Assembly: GCA_002205965.3 (NCBI GenBank)
Contig: NADL03000466.1
Coordinates: forward strand, 1,116,001-1,180,000
Direction of reading: 5' to 3'
DNA: 64,000 bases
Origin: Kappaphycus alvarezii
Taxonomy: Eukaryota > Rhodophyta > Florideophyceae > Gigartinales > Solieriaceae
Part shown: one piece after another, positions 1 through 13,222 of the stretch
How the letters are laid out: the number at the start of each line of letters is the position of its first letter
Numbering within the stretch: the first letter of the stretch is position 1
Made by a program: the position numbers and the translations under genes
Notes under the pieces: generated by a model
The model's input: the letters and a program-made list of their open reading frames with translations, nothing else
Database searches by the model: none
What the model was told of the DNA's origin: nothing

Positions 1-3000
1 GCAGAAAAACACCTCTTTTCCAAATCCAAGTACATCTAAATCCCCTGTCACACTCATATCTCCTCTATCTCCTGTATCTCTTTAGCTCTGCCACCCTATT
101 ACCAAGGTATTACAAAAACTTTTTAACAACCAAAATCGCTAATAAGCATTACAATTGTCCTCAAAAATTAAATGAAAATTGTAAGCCTGGAGTTGCTTTA
201 GCAAAAAAGACGACGCTCTCGTCGCGATGCAAGTGGAACAGAGCGATCAAGATTTGTCCGTCGGCTCGGTCATCACTATTCCGCCCCCTTCACTGGATAA
301 AGATAGAAATTACTCTACTCAATGTTGTCAGTATACTAGTACCTCGTAATTGTATGTGAATTTGGTGCGCCAAAGGCCCACATAGAGTCATATGTAAACG
401 TCTCAAAGCGATCACAGGTTCTGACAGGGAATTTTGTAGCAAATCCTAATATTTCCCAAACGTTTTCTGCTAGGTGTGCCATAGAAAGATAAAAGAGGAT
501 ACAATTATGGTTTTGAAAGAAAGAAGCGATAAAATTCGCCCTGGCATGTGAGGCGGGAAAGATGGATGAAAAGTTTTAATGATGCCGAAGGAAGCAAGAA
601 CGTATAAGGGACAAAAAGGTACACACCCGAGGATTTCGAGGGAACCTGATGAGAAATTGAAAAAGTTTGGAGGGAGCCGACGACCATTGCCATCAACCGG
701 GCTATTTTGATGGGAGCGAAAGCGCATATGAAGCAGAGGAGACGGGGGGAGCTCTCAGTGTCCAAGGAAAAACGAAAAACTACATATATACATATATATA
801 TGTATATATATAAACTATTATTCGGTAAAATAGACACTTTTTTCATGCTTTTAAGAAATACTGACTTGTAAATGGTAGAAGTGGAGAAAGGTCTTTTGAA
901 TTCGGGGAAGGAGAATATCGAGTTCGAATCTTGCGAAAAGGGAATGATCGCCTCAGAAACTGCCGTAAACTGGAAGAATATCAGGAAGTGGAAATGGAAA
1001 TATTGAAGGTATTGGTGAGGGAATCATAGCGCAAGTGAAATAATTATTTCGAACGAGTTTAAATTTTTGCTCCAACCATAAAATTGCAGGGGGCACTCTA
1101 AAATTGCAGGATGCTCTCGAGATTCTACTGGCTTCCCCTTCCCGCGAAGCCCCCTCTCGCGACTTTCTCCTCGCCCTTCCGATCCGCTCGCTCGAGAAAT
1201 ATTTATTCATGCTGAATTCATAGGAGTTAGATATAGATATTGTTTGATTATTGATGAAGGGCACTAGGAGCAGATTAAGGTTATGGGGTGGCGTAAAATG
1301 TCAAATATCGATTTTATACCGCCTTGATGAGCCCTTCGTTGAGTCTTGGTGGATTTATCCTGATGATACTTGACTGTAGCTAGGTATGCAATGATGCAGC
1401 ACAGTTACATCTGTGGACTCTGATCATCACAGGAGGGTGCCTGCAAATATTCAAATCTAATATGAAAACAATAGGGGTACAAAATGGAATGAGTAAATGA
1501 ATTAATCAGATTTTATAAGATTGTGATAATTGACTTTATTTAATGGTATCATATAGGGTGTAAATATCGTTTAGTGGGATCCAAAGGGATCAAAGTACCG
1601 TGTTATACGAAAGAGAAACCATTAGGCCATTAGGTTTCTTGCGCTCAGCTGTTATTTTTAGATTAATATATCCCACGGCACACCCTGGATTTTTTTGCGA
1701 AGTTTCTAGATGATGCAAAATAATGACACAAAGTACCAAAGAGATATAATTTTGACGAATAAAGTTAATTTGTGGTAAAAAGAGGAAATTTTGGTTACTC
1801 GTACAATAATATCGGTACAACTTAAATTACCCTCTACTATTACTCGTGAACTTATAAGAACCAGGTCCGAAAGAAATGAGCCCTTGAGCCACTCCTTTTC
1901 TTCTGTCGCCAAACTCGCGGTGCAAGTTAGTCAAGCAATAATCTTTGTCGCCACGCACTTCAAAAAAACCAGCCATCGAATCCATCACAACTGCAAACCA
2001 AAGCTATACCACTGAGACCCGGGAAATTTCAAGCCTACTATCCAAATATTGTCGCCATTAGTTCCTCATCTACTGCCATCTCAGGAACTACTCTCGATAT
2101 CTCCTTCTTTACCGCCCAAACTATCTCCCAAATGCAGTCTCAAGCCGCAAAAAAGTCCCTTTGCACTAGAAAATCTACCTCTAACTTCCATAGAGTTGGT
2201 AGACCTTGTGGAAAAACTCAGATATCGAAAAGAAACAAGCACACTTTTCCGGCTACTCGGCTCTCGCAGCCAAAGAAATGAAAACCCCATCGTCCTCACC
2301 TTTGCAGATAATTCTGAATAAGTCAAGAATTAAAGGGTAAATAACAAAGAAAAATAAAGAACTCCTGTACGGGCGCTCTCAAATACAGAAAGGAGGATAC
2401 AGGAGCCAGGTTGGATGCAATCCATAGGATGCTTTCGGTAGGATTACCGCAATAAGCAGAGTGTGCTGATTTCTTTTGTAAGTGGGCTGAAGTGTCGAAT
2501 ATATACTAGGAGACCAGAAATCTATTTGGGAAAAGTTAAAAAGGCCGTGCGACACGAAGATTAAGTAGTTAATTCATTATATTAATTTACTCCTTGTAGC
2601 ACTAAACATGAGACACAGACTGTACGTTGGATATTTCGACTCCAAACACAAAACCGTAATACCAAGAAAATCAATAGATTGGAAAAATCATTTTCTTCTT
2701 AATGTTGGGAACCCTCATGAACAGGGTTCCATAGTTATACTACTGACAGAACTGATGAAAAAGAGGTAAGATTTAGCTTTTACAATACATTCTGTAAATT
2801 TGTTGAAGTTACGAATTCTTCCTCTAATTTACATGATAGAATTTGATCCCAGAGCTGGCTTTGATAATTTTAAGGAGACTAATTGGTATAGGCACTTTAC
2901 TTATTTGCGGCTTGCGTGAACATAGCTTGCGTTTTTTGATCCAGTGTAGTTTCAGTGCTCAATTCTATTCAAAACTCGTGGTTATGACACGGGTACAGCG

Positions 3001-4191
3001 ATGATGAAATACCTGCTTGCTTGGGAGACTATTGCAAAAAATGATGGTGGAGAAGGGAGCTGAAGAGTAGGTAATAAAGATTTAAGGGAACATTAATGTC
3101 CTTAGCATTACGTCTTAACTAATTTTTTTTCAGTTGTATGATGATTTGAGATAAGAGGTACGGACGAGTGGCGAGGTCGTTTAACCCAGCTTTGTCGAAC
3201 CAATTTGCCAGTAGTGGAATAACGTCGCCACTTTCCGCAGGGAATTTACAAAAATTCCAAGCTTATCATTGAATGAAAATTGTAGAGGTAGATACTTGAG
3301 GCTGTACCCATTCATTGACTCGATTTTCTATAGAGTTAACGAAAAAACAGGTAGCTTCAAGAGGTCTTTGTACAACCAATTACTGTTTCAGGCTAGAGTA
3401 CACGGGTAATCTTAAACAAATCAGCTTTAATGGATGTCGACGCAGCTCTAAATGTATTTTAAACCAACGACATTTCTAGCAAACTACTCTTCTACGAGCG
3501 ATATATCAATCGGATCACGAACATTGTTCGAGAGTATCCTTTCACTTACAAAATAGTGCCAGTTACTCGTTAAAGTCAAGCACTTTAGCTTCGCTCCCAA
3601 ACATGAAAAAAAATTTTCGAGATCTGTCATGCTAACAGTTTGACTTTCGATGGTTGGACAGTGTGTAATTTTTTGGTGTCTTGGGTTCGAAAATTTAGTT
3701 ACGAACTATGGATTTCAATCCTTCCGGAGGAAGCACAAGGCGATTAAGTCGACGCACATCTATGCAGAAATAAAGAAATGTCGAATCTTTTTCTCATTTT
3801 ATTTCCGTGAGAACCCGTAATTCAATTGGAAAAGTCATTCCATTGGCTGATCCCCTATATCACCAGCAAATTTATTTCATGTGAAATAAGCCATAAATGA
3901 CAGCGCTTGCTTATACAAAATTGATACCAACAAAACGTGAGGCTTCAAACGACCAAAATCCTCGAGTTAACACCTACCAACTTCTGCAACTTTCTCTACC
4001 GTAATCGTGACCATGTTCAAGGCGTTGGGTACACAATTTTAACGAAAAATGAATCAATTTTCTTCACCATGGTGGTAGAGCATCAATCAATGTCGTCACG
4101 TTTAATGTGCAACATCGCCATTTTTATATCTCCCTGAAATTTGTTTTTATTTAAAACCATTGCTGGTGTCTATTGAGCCAATTTTCTCATA
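1..4191. other. AT-rich stretch without a recognised gene
   Basis: I see no reading frame here that I can assign to a family. Two stretches look mildly coding on the + strand: about 1791-2330, where several frames are joined by stops and shifts and the part at 2049-2321 is Ser/Pro/Leu-rich; and a 53-codon frame at 2608-2769 beginning MRHRLYVGYFDSKHK, whose stop sits in a GTAAG sequence that could also be a 5' splice site. Neither has a recognisable domain. The rest looks like decayed intergenic or transposon DNA. Confidence 0.5.
781..813. repeat. (AT)n-rich microsatellite
   Basis: Alternating TACATATATACATATATATA-type sequence of about 30 bp, visible directly. It is an ordinary AT dinucleotide microsatellite with GT/AC interruptions. 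Confidence 0.8.
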
Positions 4192-4901
4192 CAGTGGCTT
4201 CTCGATAACTGTAACGATAACTGCACCATTTAGCTAATTGAACAAGTTTTGATCCACCGTCCTCGTACCCCCCAAAATGTAACTAATTTTAATGATTGGT
4301 GCAAATCTGGTTAATTGCACCACAATTTGACTGTCAAGGCCTTTTGTTCTTGCGCAAATTTTGTGCCAGCGGAAAAGATTTGAATTTTTCAATTTTCTCC
4401 AGCAAGCCCAATGAGAGTGCTGTCCTTTTTTTAAAATGGTGCACAACAATAAGAAGTTTGATTTCAAATTGTTTGAGGCTTAAGTGCGAGGTTGCTTCCA
4501 TAGAACCCCCCACGTTCCCCCAACATCTCCAAGACTGCTTCATCAACCACCAAATGCATAAACATGGCAAATATCTCCCTCAACTATCGACAGAAGCGCC
4601 AGATTGTTGCCGAGGCTGAGAGACTCTACGTGCAATTGCAATGGTCAAGATGTATGCTGTAGCGCGAGGCAGTCTGTCAACACCCCTACACAGGGCGCTC
4701 TGTCCCTTCAGAGCGAGATTCGCGAGGAGATCCGCGGTGTCCGTAGGCAGCTGACGCTGGATGAGATGATAGGAGGTGATGGTATTTAAATCAAATGAAT
4801 CGAACGACACGTGTAGTCATACGGTCTTTGTAATTGGACCAATACGTTAATTGCACCAAGTGGAGGTCCACCACCTCGGTGCAATTATCGAGCAACCACT
4901 G
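4192..4901 (+). mobile_element. pogo/Tigger-like DNA transposon relic with inverted ends
   Basis: The left end reads CAGTGGCTTCTCGATAACTG directly after a TA dinucleotide (4190-4191). The right end, read on the other strand, is CAGTGGTTGCTCGATAATTG followed by CACC. The ends are therefore imperfect terminal inverted repeats of about 24 bp, each closing on a TGCACC block. The right TA lies two bases beyond the end (GCGTA), so the TA target duplication is imperfect. CAGT-type ends and TA targets are known for the pogo/Tigger branch of Tc1/mariner. About 710 bp is too short for an autonomous copy, so this is an internally deleted or MITE-like relic. Further AATTGCACC blocks occur just inside both ends. 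Confidence 0.55.
4564..4662 (+). pseudogene. possible CENP-B/pogo N-terminal helix fragment inside the 4.2-4.9 kb relic
   Basis: A 32-codon frame starting MANISLNYRQKRQIVAEAER ends at a TAG. Its spacing (aromatic, K/R-Q-K, then an Ile-Val-x-Glu-Ala-Glu helix) resembles the first helix of the CENP-B type DNA-binding domain found at the N terminus of pogo transposases. It lies inside the inverted ends, which is the main support. No DDE domain can be read behind it. The resemblance is weak and short, and the - strand frame over the same bases looks like a shadow. Confidence 0.25.
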
Positions 4902-7900
4902 CGTAATGGAACTAGTTGGGGCCAGTTTTTTAAGTAAAAGATATATTACGGTATTATTCTGAGCTAAAATACATTTTCAAAAATATTAAGGCACGAATAA
5001 AACAAAATATTCAGTGGTTTTAAGCTTTTCATTGTAAAAGTCACCCCCCGATAACCTTTAATTGTAGTATAATTTTGGCATATTTAATCCTTTCAGTGCC
5101 TGTACCTGGACGCTTTAGCCAAGATCGCCGTCTGTGGCAACGAAAAGTCTAAGAATAAAATACCTCCAAAGAAGGAGTGCGAACCTGACTGAGCCGAAAG
5201 CTCAGCTATGCGATACAGATCACGGGTGCCGCGTCTGTTTTAGTTTGTTCCCCGCAACATGCCAGTTGATTCATCCTCTCGGACTTATCTGTTTTATTTC
5301 TGACTGTACATGTTGCAATATATTAATGTAGTGATGGAAATGCATTATGCTGGTGATGTTATTACGAATGATTGCGGGTGTTCAATAGACGGAGAGACTA
5401 AAAGCTTTACAATAGAGAATGATTGATTCTTCATTATGAAAATACTGACCGATTCGCATGTCAATGCTCGAGATGCAGACCACAATACATGCTGACGTGA
5501 ATATGCTGCACTTTTGCGCAAAAAAATGATGAGAGCATGTACTACTATCGTATAGCACTCGGAACATATCGAACTACGTAGAACTTTAGAGTATCCCGGT
5601 GAACTGAAGACCATTTTGCGTATATTAAAGCGAGATAATTGGAACTGGGGGCTTAATACTGGATTTCATCTCTTACGAGATACAGAGACCCGATTTGCAA
5701 CAACTTTTGACTTTTTGCTACGTTTTACAAATTCAGAACAAGCTGTTGAGATTTTATATGGGTTAAATGAGAGTGTGACCGAGAATGATTTTTAAATCCC
5801 ATATGTTCCGGGCGCAACGGGAAAGGGGGAATTGATTGCTATCCAGCCCTGAAATCTGGTTTAGATATTTTCGTTATAATGTTAGACGTGTAAGACCATG
5901 TTACAGGCTATTCTGTATCTAGCCATATAAATTTCTGTACCCTCTGTGCATCGTTACTACACTTAATTAAACATGATTGGCGATATTGTAACAGTTTTCA
6001 CATACTTCGGATAAGTAAAGACTCAATTAAGTCTTCACTTATGACTACATTTATGTTATCTGAATTCATTTTTGCGAGAATTTAAATTCATTCAGGAAAT
6101 TTAGGGGAGAAATAGGATCATTGAAAGAACAGAGGGGCTCTGTCGCAGGTTTGCTGGAGGTTTTTGGATCAAGATTAGCAGTAATCCAGTGTGAAACTGG
6201 GAGCCAAAAGTGTCGCCCTTCTGCTAATGTAAATACCACAGTACTTAATATGGTGCAGAGCCTGTGTGGTAATTGGCAACGGGAATTGACCTTGATTTTT
6301 TTTTGGATTCTAATTTTTTCTAACTGCAGATACACTAAATACAAATATTTAAAGTTGTAGAAACTTAAGTTGGTCAAGAGAGAGTTTTAAGGAGACAAAT
6401 TGTCGTTCATTTTAATTTTGAGGGACAAAATCCACTTTTCCTGAGCCTTTATTAGGTGCGTGTCGCGTTCTGCTAATTCCCATGACAATTTTATCGGTTC
6501 GAAGAGTATTTAAATTAAATAATAGGATTACGACAAGGTTTTGTTGTCTAATTAGTCCTCAAACGCTTGAGTTATTGATGGCAATTCCCTCCCTTTTATG
6601 AGGTCGCATTCTCGTTGGCCTTAGAAATACCTTCTTAAAGTTTTATTTTCTGTTACATGTGTAAATAAGATGTAACTCTTTCATGTTAGGGTCAACGAAG
6701 CCGCGCTGGGACTACCGGAAATTCGGTGATGTGCAATAGAGGGCGAATTCGGAGACGACATTAGCCTTGATTTAAAGTATCAGGTACCTAAGGGTATAAA
6801 CCATCTAGTTTAATTGGACGATGGCGGTAATTTCTCGTCATGTGAAAAGAAAAATATCTGTCCGAGCGCATGTAGAGCTGGTGGACAAAGTCGTCATATG
6901 TATCGAAGCTGACAGTGGATAAATGGGCGTTACCTGTGGTATATGGATCAGTGTACCATGTACTCTTCGGGTTTTGATGGACAGAATGGCGCCTTCCGGT
7001 GTCCTGCGGTATCAAGGATGGCCTTTTCATTATATATACCAGCAAATTGAGAGGTTGATTATGATTGCACTTTGGTGAAAAGGCAGCGTGAAAGAATAGA
7101 TGAAATGATCCTTGCTACGAATATTGTAAAATAAATAGTGCGTTTTTGGTATCAACATTTTAATTCCGCCCATTGGGATATATTGCTGCCCTATTCAGAA
7201 CTGAAAAGACTGTGGCAGATTTAAATACTGAAGTAGTTCTTTTTTCTGAGGTCTTTTTTCTAGTGGTTTCACTGCACAGATAGACTCTTAGCTCCGTCAT
7301 TAAAAGGGCCTACGAGTAATCCTCAGTAACAACATATTATCTACAGTCATTGAAAGTGTAGGTACTACAAACCTTGAGTACTACTTACATTGCCTTCTTT
7401 GGAGCAAAAAGGCCCGAGAATTTGTCGGTTTGAGGTTTTCAAGACACGATTTCGATGATGCGTTTGAAAATTTCGTTCAAGAGGCGAAGTTGAACAGCTC
7501 TTGGAATAAGTCACGCACTAATTGCTCAAAATACCCCGGTTTGTTGTATGCGGCTATGGAAATCAGCCGAAGACATCTATTTTTTCGGGCTTTGATAGGA
7601 ACAACTATTCGGTGAAGGGATTCCCAGAACAGATTATTCTAGAAGGGAGGTGTTAGAAGCGAAAAATAGCTGCAAAAGTATAGTTAGGGTAATGGAAAGA
7701 GGTGAATAAGGACGGAAGTCAAGAGTCTACAGAGGAGTATGGAAGGAGCATGGTCTATCACTTATGCTCAGTGACTTATGTAAAAGTAATGCTACTTAGG
7801 TCAGAACTTGACTTTAAACTTTTGAAATATTTAGTTTTCCACTTGAATTTTTATCCAAAATTGCTTGCCTTCCCTTAGAGAAAACAGTTTAATAAGCTTA

Positions 7901-7999
7901 CATAGGCTTTTAGATAGTCCTACAGTCTCAAAATACATATAAAATACCATAAAATGCTGTAAATGGAATCTTGCGGACGAGAATGACTAGCAGTAGATC
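4902..7999. other. AT-rich stretch without a recognised gene
   Basis: Only short frames occur. The two that look least random are a - strand frame at 6788-7045 (85 residues, rich in Tyr, His and Arg, containing NAHLSTVSFDTYDDFVHQLY) and a + strand frame at 7430-7615 starting MRFSRHDFDDAFENFVQEAK. They have no recognisable motif and could be relics of retroelement polyproteins. Nothing else is supported. Confidence 0.4.
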
Positions 8000-8454
8000 C
8001 TAATAAATTCTTTTTAACGGCCCAGAATGATAGATATTCTCTTCGGACATATCAAAGCTCTCGAATTTCTCCTCATGATCCTCAACCCCCGCTCTATCCC
8101 CCAAATAGGAGTCCAACATTACGACTATACCCTCACTCTCCCCTCCGTCCTCCCCAGCAACCCTACTACGGCAGTAAGCCAGTGAATCCAAGCTTTCCAT
8201 CAAAATATATAATCTTCCCATTCCTCCACATACACCTCATCCTCCTTCCACTCCTCTGCCTCTTCTTCCTCCTCTGTCTTTTCTCTCTCCTCCACCAATT
8301 GACGTGGGACCCAATGTCTGACGCGGTTCCAGTAAATCCTTCTGCAGCAGTCCTCGCAGTAAGTCGTTACATTATCCATCAACGCCAGGTCGTTGATGGG
8401 ATAGCGAGCTCTGGCTGAATAGGATATGGTGAAGGGACGAGCGGAGGTTGTCAT
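8000..8454 (-). CDS. hypothetical acidic small protein, one frameshift
   Basis: Two - strand frames, 8200-8454 and 8000-8221, overlap by about 20 bases and read as one protein of about 150 residues if a single base is lost near 8210. The N-terminal part carries a short Cys pair (YCEDCCRRIYWNRVRHWV). A strongly acidic run of Glu with Lys and Trp follows, and the C-terminal part is again Asp/Glu-rich. The region is more GC-rich than its surroundings, which favours real or formerly real coding sequence over chance. I do not recognise the family and assign no function. A captured host gene fragment or a retroelement accessory ORF are both possible. Confidence 0.35.
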
Positions 8455-10890
8455 TTTGAAGAAAAAGTGCGTTAGACAAAAAGTTGCTGATACCAGGAGT
8501 TCTGCTTCAACGAAGTTGCTATCGAATCGTACATAGGGTGGCTAGATAGAAGCCCGAAATGTTTCCGAGCTACTCCATCAAGTAATGTAATTTTATTTAA
8601 CCGAACCATATACTGCCATATCATGATGAAAGGGTAATAATATATCACAATGTCTGTAACGAAAAAAATAGCATAGCAGACACATTTCTAAATCATGAGG
8701 ATAGCACAGGATATCTCTAGAAATGATTAGAACGTATATGAATAAATAAAAAAAAATACTGTAAGAGTTCCATGCAGATACGGTACGGTAGTTTCGGTCT
8801 AACAGGTGGAAAAACTTATGTGGTATTTATGCCGTCAAGCACACTCTTTCGGGAGTAGAACACTGTAGTACTGTTGGAGAAGGTAAAAGATACCTTTAAT
8901 TACCGAAAAAGCTATAAAGAAAGGTGAGTGCTATAAATCATGCAATGAGCAAAGATTATTTCCTTGCATTGTCAGTAAGAGTGTGAAACGACACTACTGG
9001 AACAAACAACATCGTAACAACACTTACGGTATCCTTTTTCAAATAGAACACACTAATCAAACCTTTGAGCATCCAGAACAGAACGAAAAGATGTAAATGA
9101 TGTATAAATTGTGTAAATTATTTGCAAAATTACTCGGTCCCAGCAGCGTAAACTGATAACTGCGCTCAAGAAACCAGATTATTGCACTGCAACCTTTCCA
9201 AATAGTTTATGATTTGCTCATGTACAGAGAGGGACAAAACCTACAGGACGTACTGTTTGAATAACATATATTAGCGTAAATAATGCTGCCTTGAATTTAC
9301 CTTGGCCCAACTGTAGTTACTTTATCCCTTGGGTCAAATCAATTACAGTAAAAAGCTCTAGTGGAACTCAGTCCTCTCTAAACGACGGCAAATCCAACAG
9401 ACAATCTATTACCAACAAAGAAAGGGTCAGATGGAGGTCTTCCGTTCCACCAATCTCAATGAAGAGCAGTAGACGTAAGCTGTTGTGGATAATATTATCG
9501 GCTACTTAAGCTTTTTACCAAGATCAGCATACCATAGCAATTATCATATCTCTATCTGTGATTTTATGAGCTATGACGCTTGCCCAACTTAAGTATTGAG
9601 ATTAAATGACAAATGAACTAATGATTAGTCGTTCAGTGAGGCAAATTAAAGTGAGATGAATGGAGTTTAATCTCGTCAAATACTTATGTGCATCGATACG
9701 AAAGAGCTCTCTGAATAATAATCATGTCAGATTTGACCTAGTTCTAGTTCACTTTACAGTATATTTAAAGCAAATATGAACACCAAATAGATAGCAAAAG
9801 AACGATATACTTATCAAGGTTATCGTTACAACGACAAAACTTTCACTGTACAGAGTGCCAGGTCTACATCATGGATCCACATTATTAATTGTATCTTTCG
9901 CAGTAGTAATGGGATACAGGATACTCAGCAACTATTTCAGACAGGCATATTTTCACATTGCTAAACCTCTCCGCAGTTATATCTACCGAACGCTTAAAAC
10001 AGAGGGTTAAAATTACTTACACTTGATAGATGGAAAGACGCTTAGGCTCCCATGTCTTCTTTGTGGTTTTTGTGACAACGGTTACTATAGTATGTACATT
10101 ATCAGGACGTATCTACCGAACGCACTTAAAAAGAGGCAAATGAAAAGAGATTCTGCAGTTCTATTTGCATCATAATATGAGCGCGATGAAGCTTGTGTAC
10201 TTTTCTTATTGCTCGTGGACAGCTCCCTTGGAGCTAGCTATTAGTGTTTGAAAGACTCATGAAAAAATGGACCAATATTTCGAATCAAAGCCGTGAAAAT
10301 GGGTTCTTTGGCATGAAATTACTCATGGATGACACAAAATGTTTAAATATCTCCCCAGAGCAGTTCATATAAATCATCCTATTCATCCCGAAGGATGAAT
10401 ATTTCTCTAAATTCAGAAGCTCCGGAGCAACTGTCTCCCAGGTTACACAAAACCTGCCTTGATGTTTTTTTCCGCCTAAATAGGGCTGCCTAAATTACGG
10501 GTGGAAAATGTGCTTTGGGCATATTAAGGGTATAAATGAGAACATTAAAAGTATGAAGGAAAATAAGAGCAGCCTAAAATATCCTCATATCCAGCTTGGT
10601 GCACTTCATCCACCAGTCTACAAAGATCCCTCACTTGGTATCAATTGGAATCTCAGCTCAGATCCTGGGTACATTATCTTACTTCGTGACCACTATAACA
10701 CCTGCCATGTTGAATAATAAGAAATTAATAAATCAAAAGGGATATTCAAGTTCATAATTGATGGTTAGATACAAGCATTTACTTATTTTTTTAATGCATG
10801 CTACATGGTTTAGCACGATCTACTTGGAAATTACATAATTAATGCCCTTATCCACTTTGCATGTTCACAGATCATAAGTAACTCGTTGAT
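8455..10890. other. AT-rich stretch without a recognised gene
   Basis: No frame above about 70 codons and no domain signature. A short direct repeat built on TATCTACCGAACGC followed by TTAAAA and AGAGG occurs at about 9978-10006 and again at about 10110-10136. It may be part of an old element end. Confidence 0.4.
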
Positions 10891-11461
10891 ACTGTAGTGC
10901 AATGCGCGGTGCGCAGTTCTTCTCGTCTAGGAATGGAACAGCGTCAGACAATGAGAAACCCAACGCAAACACACGACGACCCACAGGGTGTTCGCTGTCC
11001 TTCTTTCTCTTTAAGCACCATGCGATGCAGTAGCACAGCTCACCGACGAGAGAGGAGAAATGGAGTTGGAAGAGCGAGGGTAATTCCTTGGACGGCTGGA
11101 CGGTATACTTGTCCTCCGGGTTGTAATCCGGACGGTGGTCCGCGGAATGCTAGAAAATTGGTATGGGTCGATTCCAAAGAACCGTAGACACCAGGGGTGT
11201 AATAGAGCACAAAGAAGATGTAGTATGGTACAGCTGTGCTGATTATCTCATTTGGAGATAAGGATGTTGTCACCAACGAAAACCTTGAAGTTCCTATTTG
11301 TATACAGACGCCGGAGTAAGGGGGCCAAGTGTGAGTGAATATCACAAACATACAACAAAAGGGTAGTATAATATTGGATAGGGGGAAAGAGGGGGCCCGG
11401 GCGGATAAACGTGGCTATAGCCAAAGTTTGCCGTTGGTAAGGTTTCTGCAAAGGCGGAATT

Positions 11462-11700
11462 TGGGAGTCAAGTTCAGAGCCAACACCGGGGTGGCTGTTT
11501 AATCTCGGGCCCTAGTGGTCAGGTAGGTATAAATAATAGTTAACTAGTTTAGGGTTATCTAGGACGGCGGGGTGAGTGAGGTTAGGTCAGCCAGGTTAGG
11601 GAGGTCCAAGTTAGAGATAAATAAAGTCGACACTTGGCCCAATAGGTGCCTTTCACTTGCAAAATTATCAGGTCCCATTTGGGGCCGAGCGGTCCAGATT
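11462..11700 (+). repeat. Ty1/copia-like LTR 3' part and leader, related to the copy near 44.4 kb
   Basis: Several blocks match the region 44415-44680 in the same order: a CAGAGCCAACACCGGGGTG block, AGGTATAAATAATAGT (which contains a TATA-box-like TATAAATA), and ACTTGGCCCAATAGG followed by a stretch ending in a pyrimidine-rich tail. Order and spacing are conserved while the sequence between has drifted, as expected for LTR promoter and leader segments of two related elements. The paired unit for a full element is not visible here. Confidence 0.5.
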
Positions 11701-11879
11701 GCAAGCCCTCAAGCCCCATCGGGTGAGGATACAGTACCAAAAATAATAGTGGTCGACAAAAGAAAATTTCTCTTACTGTACTGTACTGTACAGTGCCTGC
11801 TGGTTAGCAGTGAATCAGATCGAGAAAAAGGTCACAAAATTAGCCTGCCGATGGCAGTACAGTATGTGTGCCAATTGCA

Positions 11880-12060
11880 CTACAGATACAGATAAAAAAT
11901 TCATCAGCTAAAATATTCAAGCTGCTTAAAAGTGATGCCGCTTTATGAATAAGCCTAGAACAAACAAGAATTGACCAGATCCATCTTGTGCGTAGTGAAA
12001 ATATTGGTGATGCTTTTACAAAGACACAGCTAAAAAGAATTTGATACATTTATTAATCCC
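11880..12060 (+). pseudogene. Ty1/copia RNase H C-terminal relic
   Basis: With one or two stops, the + strand reads a typical copia RNase H end: SLEQTRIDQIHLVRSENIGD, then AFTKTQLKRI. The pattern I-x-(L/V)-V-R-S-E-N-x-x-D-A-F-T-K-x-L is the hallmark of the last 30 residues of Ty1/copia RNase H. It lies about 400 bp downstream of the related LTR-like block, so most of the polyprotein is missing. It is a fragment and cannot be functional. Confidence 0.6.
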
Positions 12061-13012
12061 TAATAACGATGAAACAAATGTAGTTCAGTAGGTTAAAAGG
12101 AATGATGTTGCTCGTTTTATAGATGCAGCAGTGTGAATCGTATTTTATGGTCTGCTGAGTTAATACTTGCGGCCGAATTATTGGTCAATCTAAATTACGT
12201 ACCTGAGATTTTCAGCCAGTAAAATTATAACGGCTGGGTCGTTTCGCTTTCCTTTGAGCCTCGCAAGCCCTTCATGGCTATTCTATTTTTCGGTTAATTT
12301 CTAGGGATCGTCATATTCCACGTGCATAGATAGCAGGTTACATATCGCTTTAGTGTTGCTTTTGCTGACCCCCTAAGGAATCGCAACAAGAAAGTTTAAA
12401 ATAGGGGAAAAAAACTAAAAAAAACACTCCATAAGTCGGAGGTTCTAATCTGGCCTGTTGTCGGCCAAATTTACTTTAAATTCACTTCAGTTTCCCTATC
12501 AAATCAAGCATAAAAGAAAAAAGTTTTCCTGCTGACTAATTATCTTCGCTAATGACGAAAAAAGGAAAATCACTAGACGTAATTTGTGTCCATACCTCTG
12601 AAGAAAGCTCCAAGAGAAACGAGTTGCATGACATCTTTTGCAAAATTTGAAATCAGCATTCCCTTTCAGGCGAAAAATAATCTAAAATAACTTCATTTAT
12701 TGAAAATTCAAGTCTCTTCTTCAAATCCGTTTCCAGTCAATTCGATAACTTTTTAAAAATATAGATTCCGATAATTTGTATGGCCAGAAGTGGATTCATT
12801 GAAATCCACTGATCACAATACTTCGGTCACAATTTTGCCTACCCCTTCTCTATCTACTAGAAGCAAATAAAGTGTTCAAAAACTCGCCAGAAATAAGTGC
12901 CAACTTTTCATACGCGCTGCTGGGAAATTTTTCGACACAGAAAAAATTATATTCCTTGATCACTGAATATCAATCCGCCAAACGATATTTTCCCGTATCC
13001 CAATAGCAAAAT

Positions 13013-13222
13013 ATGCAACTACTACACCTGATATTTCGTTATAATTCCCTCTTCGACTTTCATAAAAGCAAAGAGGATCGTTTCGCTGATGTTAATAAAG
13101 CAATAGCTATTGTCCAGAAGCAGATTGACCCAATTTATTTTCAAATCAATTCCACAGGTGCCTTTGAAACGTTCTCATTAATGATCAAATATTTTTATCC
13201 TCTTCTCTTCCATCATCTCTAG
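13013..13222 (+). pseudogene. gag-like fragment of element A
   Basis: A 69-codon frame contains a helical stretch (FADVNKAIAIVQKQIDPIYF followed by QINSTGAFETF). Capsid proteins of this copia family have a comparable region at this point, upstream of the protease and integrase. The match is by general pattern and position only, and there is no zinc knuckle. The call rests mainly on the integrase, RT and RNase H traces that follow on the same strand. Confidence 0.3.
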
